A program made the position numbers and the translations under genes. The notes under the pieces are model-generated. The model saw nothing but the letters and a program-made list of their open reading frames with translations. It was not told the DNA's origin and ran no database searches. This document shows, piece after piece, positions 8,059 through 13,557 of a DNA stretch of 32,177 nt (position 1 is its first letter; each line of letters begins with the position of its first letter). The DNA comes from Myxococcota bacterium (GTDB taxonomy: Bacteria; Myxococcota_A; UBA796; JAJRTE01), in the NCBI GenBank assembly GCA_024278455.1, contig JAJRTE010000099.1:1-32177 (forward strand). The letters are read 5' to 3'.

Positions 8059-9213
8059 ATGGCCGATTCTCGAGATAGCCTGGCCCGAGATGCGTTGGCC
8101 CACCTGACCCTGGCTCTCGTCGAAATTCCGAGCGTCACCGGCGATGAAGGACCGCTTTGCGACTGGATCGAGGCGTTCGTCGGGCGGGTTTCGGCCCAAG
8201 CCACGGTGTGCCGTCATGGCAACGTGCTGATCGTCGAGCCGCCGGCTCGAGCCGCCAGGCCGGTCGTGGGGCTGTTCGGCCACCTCGACACAGTGCCTCC
8301 CGCCGATGACCAGCCGGCGGCTATCGCGGGAGGCAAGGTCTTCGGCAGGGGGGCCGCGGACATGAAGGCGGGCCTTGCCTGGATGTTGCACCTGCTCGAG
8401 GCGCCTGTCACGTTTGACAAGGCCAGGCCGGTACTGGTGTTCTACGACCGGGAGGAGGGGCCGATGGAGGAAAACGGCCTCATTCCGCTCCTGCAAGAGA
8501 AGCTGCTGCCCCCGCTCGACCTGGCACTTGTTCTCGAGCCGACGGACAACCGGATCGAGGCCGGGTGTTCGGGTAGCATTCATGTTCGAGTCACCATTGT
8601 CGGCGAGGCGGCGCACAGTGCCCGGCCATGGCTGGGGAGCAACGCTGTCTACCGGGCGCTGCCGTTGCTCGAGCGCCTTGGGGGGATGGTCCGGCAGCCG
8701 GTCCAGGTGGGGGAACTCACCTACCACGAAGTGATGTCCGTGACGCAACTGGCCACGTCGAACGCTCGCAACGTGATTCCGCCCAAGGTGGAGGCTAACG
8801 TGAACTACCGGTTCGCGCCAGGCAAGCGTATCGAGGAGGCCTGCGCGGAGGTGGCCCGCGTGATAGAAAGCGCATTCGACGGGGGTCGGGTACCGGCAGG
8901 GTCGGTCCGGATCGAGGTGGTCGACCGGGCGCCGGCGGGTGAGGACGCTTCCGGGCACCCCTTCCTGGCTGCCTGGCGTCGTGCCCGGGGACTTGTCGTG
9001 TCGGCGAAGCAAGGATGGACCGATGTCGCCCGGCTGACCGGGGCGGGCATTCCGGCGGTCAACTTCGGGCCGGGCGACCCACGGGAAGCGCACCAGGCCC
9101 ATGAGTCGGTCTCCATCGACCGTCTCGAGCAGGGTTACCGGCACCTGGCGGCCCTGTTCGAGGGACCGGGCAGTGACGTGGAGGCGGGGGGGCACGGGGG
9201 CCCGCAGGGATGA
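8059..9213 (+). CDS. dapE: Succinyl-diaminopimelate desuccinylase (M20 family)
   Basis: A 384-residue dizinc hydrolase that removes succinate from N-succinyl-LL-diaminopimelate. The ATG at 8059 was chosen for AAGGAGG 8 bp upstream; earlier TTG starts lack one. Metal and catalytic residues of the M20 family are present: H75-x-D77 in GHLDTVP, D101 in GRGAADMKAG, the Glu pair E132-E133 in DREEGP, E160 in LEPTD, and a C-terminal His in AHQAHES. The dimerisation-domain motif HSARPW is also visible. The sequence resembles the actinobacterial/Gram-positive DapE type more than E. coli DapE, going by motif spacing. Another M20 deacylase is possible, but adjacency to dapD makes DapE most likely. Confidence 0.92.
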   Translation: MADSRDSLARDALAHLTLALVEIPSVTGDEGPLCDWIEAFVGRVSAQATVCRHGNVLIVEPPARAARPVVGLFGHLDTVPPADDQPAAIAGGKVFGRGAADMKAGLAWMLHLLEAPVTFDKARPVLVFYDREEGPMEENGLIPLLQEKLLPPLDLALVLEPTDNRIEAGCSGSIHVRVTIVGEAAHSARPWLGSNAVYRALPLLERLGGMVRQPVQVGELTYHEVMSVTQLATSNARNVIPPKVEANVNYRFAPGKRIEEACAEVARVIESAFDGGRVPAGSVRIEVVDRAPAGEDASGHPFLAAWRRARGLVVSAKQGWTDVARLTGAGIPAVNFGPGDPREAHQAHESVSIDRLEQGYRHLAALFEGPGSDVEAGGHGGPQG

Positions 9214-9293
9214 GGCGGGAGGCGGTCATCGATGCCCGTCCGTGCCGTGCTGGAGGGAGCCGCGAAATCGCAAGAATGGCGACCACATCATGC

Positions 9294-9321
9294 TGGACAA
9301 ACGGCGGAGTTGTGCTATAGG
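9294..9321 (+). promoter_or_regulatory. Candidate promoter of the tRNA-Arg gene
   Basis: TGGACA (9294-9299, 5/6) and TATAGG (9316-9321, 4/6) are 16 bp apart. They lie about 20 bp before the mature tRNA 5' end, a normal position for a tRNA promoter. Confidence 0.45.
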
Positions 9322-9340
9322 TATCGTGTCGAAAGACTAT

Positions 9341-9417
9341 GCGCCCATAGCTCAGCAGGATAGAGCGTCGGTTTCCTAAACCGAAGGCCGCAGGTTCGAT
9401 CCCTGCTGGGCGCACCA
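9341..9417 (+). tRNA. tRNA-Arg (anticodon CCT), CCA encoded
   Basis: A complete 77-nt cloverleaf. The acceptor stem GCGCCCA pairs with TGGGCGC. The D-arm is GCTC/GAGC. The anticodon stem TCGGT/ACCGA closes the loop TTCCTAA, giving anticodon CCT, which reads AGG. The T-arm is GCAGG/CCTGC around TTCGATC, followed by discriminator A and encoded CCA. Its 3' part is duplicated 6.2 kb downstream, marking it as the integration site of the island. The copy here is intact and presumably functional. Confidence 0.95.
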
Positions 9418-9421
9418 GCGA
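9381..9421 (+). repeat. attL: 41-bp direct repeat overlapping the tRNA-Arg 3' end
   Basis: This 41-bp stretch (variable loop, T-arm, 3' acceptor strand, CCA and four flanking bases) recurs identically at 15625-15665. Flanking bases differ on both sides (A versus T on the left). A perfect tRNA-3'-end duplication is the usual footprint of tyrosine-recombinase integration. Confidence 0.93.
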
Positions 9422-9424
9422 TTT

Positions 9425-9456
9425 CAAGGGGTTACGGCGATTGTCGTGGCCCCTTG
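9425..9456. other. Inverted repeat just inside attL
   Basis: CAAGGGG (9425-9431) and CCCCTTG (9450-9456) form a perfect 7-bp inverted repeat with an 18-nt loop. No T-run follows, so it is not a typical terminator. It may weakly stop tRNA transcription now that the native terminator has been moved away, or be a recombination site. Confidence 0.35.
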
Positions 9457-9467
9457 CTGCGTTCTGA

Positions 9468-9486
9468 GGATCACTGAGGGATCACT
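9468..9486. repeat. Left-end GGATCACT pair, 11-bp period
   Basis: GGATCACT occurs at 9468-9475 and 9479-9486, exactly 11 bp apart, 47 bp inside attL. The right end has the same motif pair with the same 11-bp spacing at 15480-15498. Such helical-turn direct repeats at both ends are what arm-type integrase or excisionase sites look like. The right copy of this pair overlaps the stop region of the excisionase-like ORF. Confidence 0.6.
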
Positions 9487-9691
9487 GGGAGATGAGATGG
9501 CGAGCATCGCCAAGCGTACATTGGTGATGCTTCGGCCATTCTGTGACCGGGATCAGGCGATTCTCGTCGGGTCTCGGCGCTGGCGCCGGCGCTGGCGGCG
9601 CAGGTGGCTCCAGGTCCTCAAGCGCCGCGGCCGCCGCCGCGAGGGCTGCCTGGGCCTCGATGATTCTCTGGCGTAGCTCCCGAATCTCCAT
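9482..9691 (-). CDS. Short excisionase-like DNA-binding protein, probably truncated
   Basis: A 69-residue ORF starting at an ATG that overlaps the stop of the preceding gene (TGATG), which suggests translational coupling. It has an N-terminal helix (MEIRELRQRI plus an Ala run), a Pro/Ala linker, then LIPVTEWPKHHQCTLGDARHL. That last segment resembles the first helices of the excisionase/MerR-like domain found beside integrases of tRNA-targeting islands. The frame ends only 60 bp from attL, just after the presumed recognition helix, where relatives as I remember them run on for about 40 residues. I therefore read it as truncated, with the integrase normally found next to it lost. Family assignment is from pattern memory only. 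Confidence 0.5.
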   Translation of the reverse strand: MEIRELRQRIIEAQAALAAAAAALEDLEPPAPPAPAPAPRPDENRLIPVTEWPKHHQCTLGDARHLISQ

Positions 9692-9956
9692 CACCCCTCC
9701 AGATGCCTCTGCACGTTCTCGCGGTACCGTGCCCGCATCTCTCCCCACACCTGCGCATTCTGTGTCTCCGCCTTCGCCCGGTGGTACCGCTCGAAAAGCT
9801 TGCACAGCCGGTGCATCTGGAGGTCTGCGGCGAACTCGTCCCGCGGCAACCGCCTCTGAAGATACTCGCCGATGGTGGCCTCGAGAGCCGCGCGACACGG
9901 CCGGCAAGGCGACGAAAGTCATCGATGATCCCTGGTCGCACCAGAAGATACTGCAT
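9691..9956 (-). pseudogene. Small phage/island-type gene with a one-base frameshift
   Basis: AGGAGG lies 5 bp before an ATG at 9956 (MQYLLVRPGIIDDFRRLAGR...). That frame degenerates near plus 9885-9900, while the other frame continues with good coding character (ALEATIGEYLQRRLP ... FERYHRAKAE ... RENVQRHLEG) to a TGA at 9691-9693 that overlaps the next ATG. The span is 266 bp, so one extra base, probably a G in the GCGCGG run, would restore an 89-codon ORF. Either a real decay mutation or a sequencing error. The encoded helical, Arg/Glu-rich protein is not one I recognise. It sits in a minus-strand series of small genes behind the Ner-like regulator. Confidence 0.6.
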
Positions 9957-9958
9957 GT

Positions 9959-10174
9959 TCACCTCCTGTAGTCCTCACTAGGAATCGGTATCTCCGCCCC
10001 AACTCCGTCCTGCCGCTGCAACTCGGCGGTCTCCCGCCGAAGGATGTCCACCGCGAACAACGCCCCGTCCATATCACCGGCATGCCCCTCCTGGACGCGC
10101 ACCAGGTGCAACCGGATATGCCGGATATGCGCGACCAGGCGCGCAGCGTCGAGTTTCGGTGTGATTTCGTCCAT
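9959..10174 (-). CDS. Hypothetical 71-residue island protein
   Basis: The start at 10174 has GGAGG about 6 bp upstream and the stop overlaps the ribosome-binding site of the next minus-strand gene, so this is a tightly packed small-gene operon. The protein (MDEITPKLDAARLVAHIRHIRLHL...) is mostly amphipathic helix with no signal peptide or Cys. I do not recognise a family. It lies 12 bp after the Ner-like regulator gene and is probably transcribed with it from the promoter at 10518-10546. Confidence 0.6.
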   Translation of the reverse strand: MDEITPKLDAARLVAHIRHIRLHLVRVQEGHAGDMDGALFAVDILRRETAELQRQDGVGAEIPIPSEDYRR

Positions 10175-10186
10175 TGCGGTCCTCCA

Positions 10187-10510
10187 TCAGGCTTGCGCTG
10201 GCGTTATGGCGCGTGTAGTATTACCGGCGACACACCCTTTCGGAGGCCCGGGCCGCCGGTTCGGCTGGCCGGCCGAGTCGTACCGTTCGGGCCAGAGGAA
10301 ATGCGGGGCGACGCCCAGGACCTGCCCGATCGCTGCCTCGACGCGCGGATACGGCCGAAGCAGCGCGTTCGAGACCGCGTTGCGCGTGACGCCCAATTCC
10401 GCGCCGAGGGACGTGAGCGTGTAGCCCCGCACCCCGAGTTGGTACTTGATCCACTCGCGGCGCTGGGCAGGCTCGTAAGGTATCTGGTTGATGTCGAGCG
10501 GTGTTTCCAT
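10187..10510 (-). CDS. Ner-like helix-turn-helix regulator
   Basis: A 107-residue DNA-binding protein. Residues about 18-75 (REWIKYQL, GYTLTSLGAELGV, TRNAVSNALLRPYPRVE, IGQVLGVAPHFLWPERYD) match the Ner/Nlp family: the HTH is followed by the characteristic RP-P-x-x-E and WP-x-RYD segments. In phage Mu, Ner negatively controls the early/repressor region. The C-terminal ~30 residues are Pro/Arg-rich and probably disordered. The ATG at 10510 has no ribosome-binding site, but a good promoter ends only a few bases before it, suggesting a leaderless mRNA. It is divergent from the XRE/CI-like gene, an arrangement typical of a phage lysis-lysogeny or island maintenance switch. Confidence 0.82.
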   Translation of the reverse strand: METPLDINQIPYEPAQRREWIKYQLGVRGYTLTSLGAELGVTRNAVSNALLRPYPRVEAAIGQVLGVAPHFLWPERYDSAGQPNRRPGPPKGCVAGNTTRAITPAQA

Positions 10511-10517
10511 GGGAATA

Positions 10518-10546
10518 GAGATATCGCGCAAACGTGAGCATGTCAA
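10518..10546 (-). promoter_or_regulatory. Promoter of the Ner-like operon
   Basis: On the minus strand, a perfect TTGACA (plus 10541-10546) and TATCTC (plus 10518-10523) are exactly 17 bp apart. The predicted transcription start falls within a few bases of the ATG at 10510, so the transcript would be nearly leaderless. That fits the missing ribosome-binding site. Confidence 0.6.
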
Positions 10547-10559
10547 CCTAAAACGTAAG
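10530..10559. promoter_or_regulatory. Candidate operator pair AAACGTRAG in the divergent switch
   Basis: AAACGTGAG (10530-10538) and AAACGTAAG (10551-10559) are direct repeats 21 bp apart, two helical turns. A related AAACGCAAT sits at 10602-10610 inside the opposite gene. The first copy overlaps the spacer of the Ner-side promoter. They are plausible binding sites for one of the two regulators. Confidence 0.45.
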
Positions 10560-10581
10560 TATTCCCGCGGAAGGAGTGCAA

Positions 10582-11475
10582 TTGTCTGACTTGACATGCG
10601 AAAACGCAATTTCTGCGGCGTTGGATGGGCTGCGAGAGCGAATATCTACGCTTGCGAATAGGTTGGGTAGTCGGCGACGGCTTGCGGAAACGGCTGGACT
10701 GTCGGAAACGCAAGTATACCGCTATATCAGTGGCGAACATGTCCCCGGGCTCAAGCATGTCCTTGGCATGGCTTATGCCGCCGGTGTCTCCGTGGAATGG
10801 CTCGCCACGGGCCGAGGGTCGCCGGAGGGCGGCAGCGACCAGGCCCGCGTGGCGGAACTCGAGGCGGAGCTGGAGCGGGTTCGGGCGGCGGCTCGGGAGG
10901 CGCGGGACGCGGGCATGGTGGCCATGATGCGCGAGCTTGGGCTCGAGGATGTCGGCGTCATGGCGCGCCGGGGGCGGCAGGAGGGGGCGTGGCAGGTCAT
11001 GCGTCAGCTTGCGGACGTCTATCCATCGGCCCTCGCGATTCAGGACCTTAAGGCACGGCTGGACAACACGGGGGTCATGTTTGCTGTGCCAGACCTGGAG
11101 GCGGACCTCGCGATTCTTCAGCGGGAAGGCCTTGTGCAGGAATCCGAGGGGGGGTATCGAGCCGCCGGGCCAACGACATGGGTCCGGGCGCGATCTCTTG
11201 GGGACACGAGCCAGGCTGTGACCGAGGCCGTCCGGTGCCTTGTGCGTGAAATACTTCCTCATGCCGAGAGGCGAAACGGGATGGGCTTTGCGGGAACGAT
11301 AGTTGTCACAGTGCCGGAAAACACCGGGCAGGGATTCGTTGAGAAGCTCCACCGAGCTGTGACTCGGCTTTGCGACACAGGTTCTGTTCCTGGAAACGCA
11401 GATGAAGTCTCCGTCGTGTATGGAGTGGCAGTTACACGGCGGCGGAGCCAACAGGGGCCAGCGGATGCTGAGTGA
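10582..11475 (+). CDS. XRE/CI-like repressor
   Basis: A 297-residue regulator. I chose TTG at 10582 because AAGGAG ends 5 bp upstream; the GTG at 10576 lies on top of that site. Residues about 28-75 form an XRE helix-turn-helix (SRRRLAETAGLSETQVYRYISG) followed by the SVEWLATGRG motif common to phage CI-type repressors. A coiled-coil segment (AELEAELERVRAAAREARDAG) follows, then a C-terminal region of about 190 residues that I cannot assign. It has no visible Ser/Lys S24 peptidase motif, so RecA-triggered self-cleavage is not predicted. Divergent from the Ner-like gene. Confidence 0.8.
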   Translation: MSDLTCENAISAALDGLRERISTLANRLGSRRRLAETAGLSETQVYRYISGEHVPGLKHVLGMAYAAGVSVEWLATGRGSPEGGSDQARVAELEAELERVRAAAREARDAGMVAMMRELGLEDVGVMARRGRQEGAWQVMRQLADVYPSALAIQDLKARLDNTGVMFAVPDLEADLAILQREGLVQESEGGYRAAGPTTWVRARSLGDTSQAVTEAVRCLVREILPHAERRNGMGFAGTIVVTVPENTGQGFVEKLHRAVTRLCDTGSVPGNADEVSVVYGVAVTRRRSQQGPADAE

Positions 11476-11521
11476 GTATGGCTGACTTGTTGCGGTAGCC
11501 CCACAACATGGAGGGGTTGCC

Positions 11522-11854
11522 ATGAGAAAAAAGTTGTTTCTATTTGCCGTTCTCTTCTTCTCTCTGTCGGCGTCGGCGTATGCCGGTGAGCAGAATGACG
11601 GAGAGCGAAGAGGAGCCGTTGGCTGGCTCATCGGCGAGCGGGCCGGCATGGTGACATGGGTCATCGGGGAGAGGGCTGACTCGACCGCCCGAGACCGGGA
11701 CGGAATCGTCTGGTGGGACATTGGAACGCGCCACGACCAGGTGGCCCAGCACCATCGTGACGGCATCGCGTCCTGGGAGATCGGCACCCGGGCCTGGTGG
11801 GAGACTGCCAGCCACACGTGGACGGAATGGCTCCGGGCTGTCCTGGGGATCTGA
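11522..11854 (+). CDS. Small exported Trp-rich repeat protein
   Basis: A 110-residue protein with GGAGG about 8 bp before the ATG. It has a clear signal peptide (MRKK start, FLFAVLFFSLSASAYA, cleavage before GEQ). The mature ~90 residues hold four imperfect copies of a motif close to G-[AMI]-[VA]-x-W-x-I-G-[ET]-R (GWLIGER, TWVIGER, WWDIGTR, SWEIGTR), ending in a Trp-rich tail. No Cys, no transmembrane helix after the signal. I do not recognise the family. An exported protein is unusual island cargo; it may alter the cell surface, for example in exclusion of phage or related elements, but that is speculation. It lies 46 bp after the XRE/CI-like gene and may be co-transcribed with it. Confidence 0.7.
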   Translation: MRKKLFLFAVLFFSLSASAYAGEQNDGERRGAVGWLIGERAGMVTWVIGERADSTARDRDGIVWWDIGTRHDQVAQHHRDGIASWEIGTRAWWETASHTWTEWLRAVLGI

Positions 11855-12124
11855 CCTGGCCCCCCCCTGCTCTTCTTTTTTGGCCCCGGCCCCGCTCAAA
11901 ATAGCCGCGTCCCAGCCCGCAGCGCCCCGCTGCGGCGCGAATGGCGGCTGGCCTGTACTTTGGACCCGAGACCACGTCGGCGCCCCTTCCTCGTGGCCGG
12001 GACTACCCCGGTGTGCCCCCCCGCCAGTGGCCTCGAGGCCGAGACCACGCCGGCGTCCCTCCCTGGTGCCCTGGTAGCCCCCGACCCGATGGGGAGAGAG
12101 AACAAAAGAGAGACCCGTGGTCCA
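11855..12124. other. Non-coding GC-rich stretch with imperfect repeats
   Basis: No supportable gene. A 24-bp sequence beginning GAGACCACGTCGGCG at 11968 recurs with about three mismatches at 12041 (offset 73 bp). It leads directly into the 33-bp tandem repeats; a partial copy (CCGTGGTCCA) begins at 12115. Open frames here on the minus strand are side effects of repeat composition. Confidence 0.5.
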
Positions 12125-12256
12125 GGGTACATGATTGGACCTTTGGCCTGGCGGTGAGGGTACATGATTGGCCCCTCGGCCCGTGGTCCAGGGTACATGA
12201 TTGGCCCTTCGGTCCATGGTCGAGGGTACATGATTGGCCCTTCGGTCCGTGGTCCT
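12125..12256. repeat. Four tandem 33-bp repeats (iteron-like)
   Basis: Units start at 12125, 12158, 12191 and 12224, an exact 33-bp period (about three helical turns). Each begins GGGTACATGATTGG, usually continuing CCC, then a C-TCGG-CC-TGGTC tail. Unit 1 is the most diverged in its second half. There are no spacers, so it is not CRISPR. Position between the exported-protein gene and the ABC-3C operon suggests an iteron-like or regulatory array. Confidence 0.85.
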
Positions 12257-12284
12257 ATGATGGGCCGTGCTGAGGGCGAACTAG

Positions 12285-12315
12285 TTGCGCTTCGCCACGC
12301 ATTGCCCTACAATGC
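12285..12315 (+). promoter_or_regulatory. Candidate ABC-3C operon promoter with overlapping operator
   Basis: TTGCGC (12285-12290, 3/6) and TACAAT (12308-12313, 5/6) are 17 bp apart, about 95 bp before the first ABC-3C gene. A perfect inverted repeat, GCATTG-CCCTA-CAATGC (12299-12315), covers the -10 box. A protein bound there would block transcription, which fits a tightly controlled, potentially toxic operon. Confidence 0.5.
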
Positions 12316-12409
12316 GTCATGATGTTCGGCGTCGCCTGGATCATACGGAGAGATTGCATGGCGTGGTCTGAGGTGGTGGGCGGCCAGAGGGAGCAGGGGA
12401 CCCACAGGC

Positions 12410-13306
12410 ATGGAACTTCAAGAAGCTTGGTACGAGCTGAGATTCGAGAACGCCTTCCTTCGGGCGAAAGCGAACTCCTTCCAAGAGTTGTTTGAGAGGC
12501 TGCTGGGATTTGCCTACAAAGGAGACTTCATGGCCTGTCGTCCCTGGGGGAATCAGGGCGATAGGAAGAATGATGGGTTTCACAAGTCGGAACGTCGCCT
12601 TTTCCAGGTCTATGCGCCCAACGAAATGACCGAGGCCAAGGCAAAGAAGAAGATTCTCGAAGACTTCCAGGGCGCCAAGGCACATTGGGGCGGCCGTTTT
12701 GACAAGTGGACGTTCGTTCACAATTCCGTCTGTGGTCTTCCGCCTCACATCCACCAGCTTTTGCTTGATATCGGGAAGGACAATCCGGGCATCATGGTGG
12801 AGGCGTGGGGTTTGGAGGAACTGAAGGTCGTTTTCCGGGACCTGACTTTGGAGGACAAAGAATCCTGGTTCGGACGGGCGCCAACTGCAGAGACAAGAAC
12901 CCGGCTGGGCTTCGAGGACCTGAGGGTAGTCCTGGAAGCACTGTCGAACAAGCGCCCCCCGGTGGACAGGCCAGTTGGGGATGTCCCCGCTGGCAAGATT
13001 GAGGCCAATGCGCTTTCCGAAAGTGTCGCAACCCTGCTGAAAGAAGGGATGGTCAAGGCCCCGCTTGTGGAGGAGTTTCTTGCCAACTGGCATGAGGCGA
13101 CCCTCGGCGAACGCATCGCGCAGTCGTTCCGGACCGAGTACGAGGCGCTTCGTGCAACGCACTCGCCAAACCAGGTCTTCCCCGAATTGCAGGCATGGTT
13201 GGGGGGGACGAACCGGGGGACTCCTGAACATGAGCTGGCTGTCTTGACGGTGATGGCATACTACTTCGAGCGATGTGACATTTTCGAAGAGCCACGGAGC
13301 AGTTAA
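12410..13306 (+). CDS. ABC-3C system first component with nuclease-like N-terminal domain
   Basis: A 298-residue protein, first gene of a three-gene operon. A purine-rich AGGGGA lies about 9 bp before the ATG. The N-terminal half has E-rich helix FQELFERLL, then G50-D51-x-x-x-D55-G56 and Q66-V-Y68 (RRLFQVYAP). This spacing matches the restriction-endonuclease-like pattern D...Q-x-K/Y seen in ABC-3C effectors, with Tyr in the usual Lys position. The middle keeps the WTFVHN segment common in these proteins. The C-terminal ~130 residues are helical and probably contact the other components. In the published ABC-three-component classification such proteins are the predicted effectors, released by the ATPase on detecting invading DNA. 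Nuclease activity here is inference. It stops in TAA 2 bp before the middle component. Confidence 0.8.
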   Translation: MELQEAWYELRFENAFLRAKANSFQELFERLLGFAYKGDFMACRPWGNQGDRKNDGFHKSERRLFQVYAPNEMTEAKAKKKILEDFQGAKAHWGGRFDKWTFVHNSVCGLPPHIHQLLLDIGKDNPGIMVEAWGLEELKVVFRDLTLEDKESWFGRAPTAETRTRLGFEDLRVVLEALSNKRPPVDRPVGDVPAGKIEANALSESVATLLKEGMVKAPLVEEFLANWHEATLGERIAQSFRTEYEALRATHSPNQVFPELQAWLGGTNRGTPEHELAVLTVMAYYFERCDIFEEPRSS

Positions 13307-13308
13307 GC

Positions 13309-13557
13309 ATGATCCTTCCCTCGAAGCATCTGTCTCAAGATCGCGCACTGCTTACAGTTGGCGCGCTGGTATTGCGGCACTTGCAGTCGTCCAAGACGGT
13401 GTCTGCTCTCTGGGAAGACCTCAAGCATTCCGACTCTACCGAGTTCGGCAAGGTAGCGTCCCTGAGCTACGACTCTTTTGTATTGTGTTTGGACCTGCTG
13501 TATGCGATGAATGCCATCGAGCTGGTGGATGGAGTCATTTGCCGGAGAAAACGATGA
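13309..13557 (+). CDS. ABC-3C system middle component
   Basis: An 82-residue protein between the effector and the ATPase. It opens MILPSKHLSQDRALLTVGALVL and closes FVLCLDLLYAMNAIEL-VDG. That matches my memory of the middle-component-6 family of ABC-3C systems, a small winged-helix-like adaptor. Its ATG is 2 bp after the previous stop and its TGA overlaps the ATPase ATG (ATGA), so the three are translationally coupled. In these systems the middle protein is thought to bridge ATPase and effector. No catalytic motif is expected or seen. Confidence 0.82.
   Translation: MILPSKHLSQDRALLTVGALVLRHLQSSKTVSALWEDLKHSDSTEFGKVASLSYDSFVLCLDLLYAMNAIELVDGVICRRKR

Noticed and set aside
7054..9195. 713-codon open frame antisense to dapD and dapE.
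   Set aside because: dapD and dapE are unmistakable on the other strand; the antisense product is His/Arg/Pro-rich with no family resemblance.
9703..9981. Plus-strand frames opposite the small island genes.
   Set aside because: The minus strand has ribosome-binding sites and overlapping start/stop signals; the plus strand has none.
11896..12231. Minus-strand frame encoding repeated MYPGPRAEGPI-like units.
   Set aside because: A 33-bp period is a multiple of three, so any repeat array without stops yields a repeat protein. Several frames are open and no ribosome-binding site is seen.
12125..12256. 33-bp repeats considered as a CRISPR array.
   Set aside because: Units are directly adjacent with no unique spacers and no cas genes nearby.
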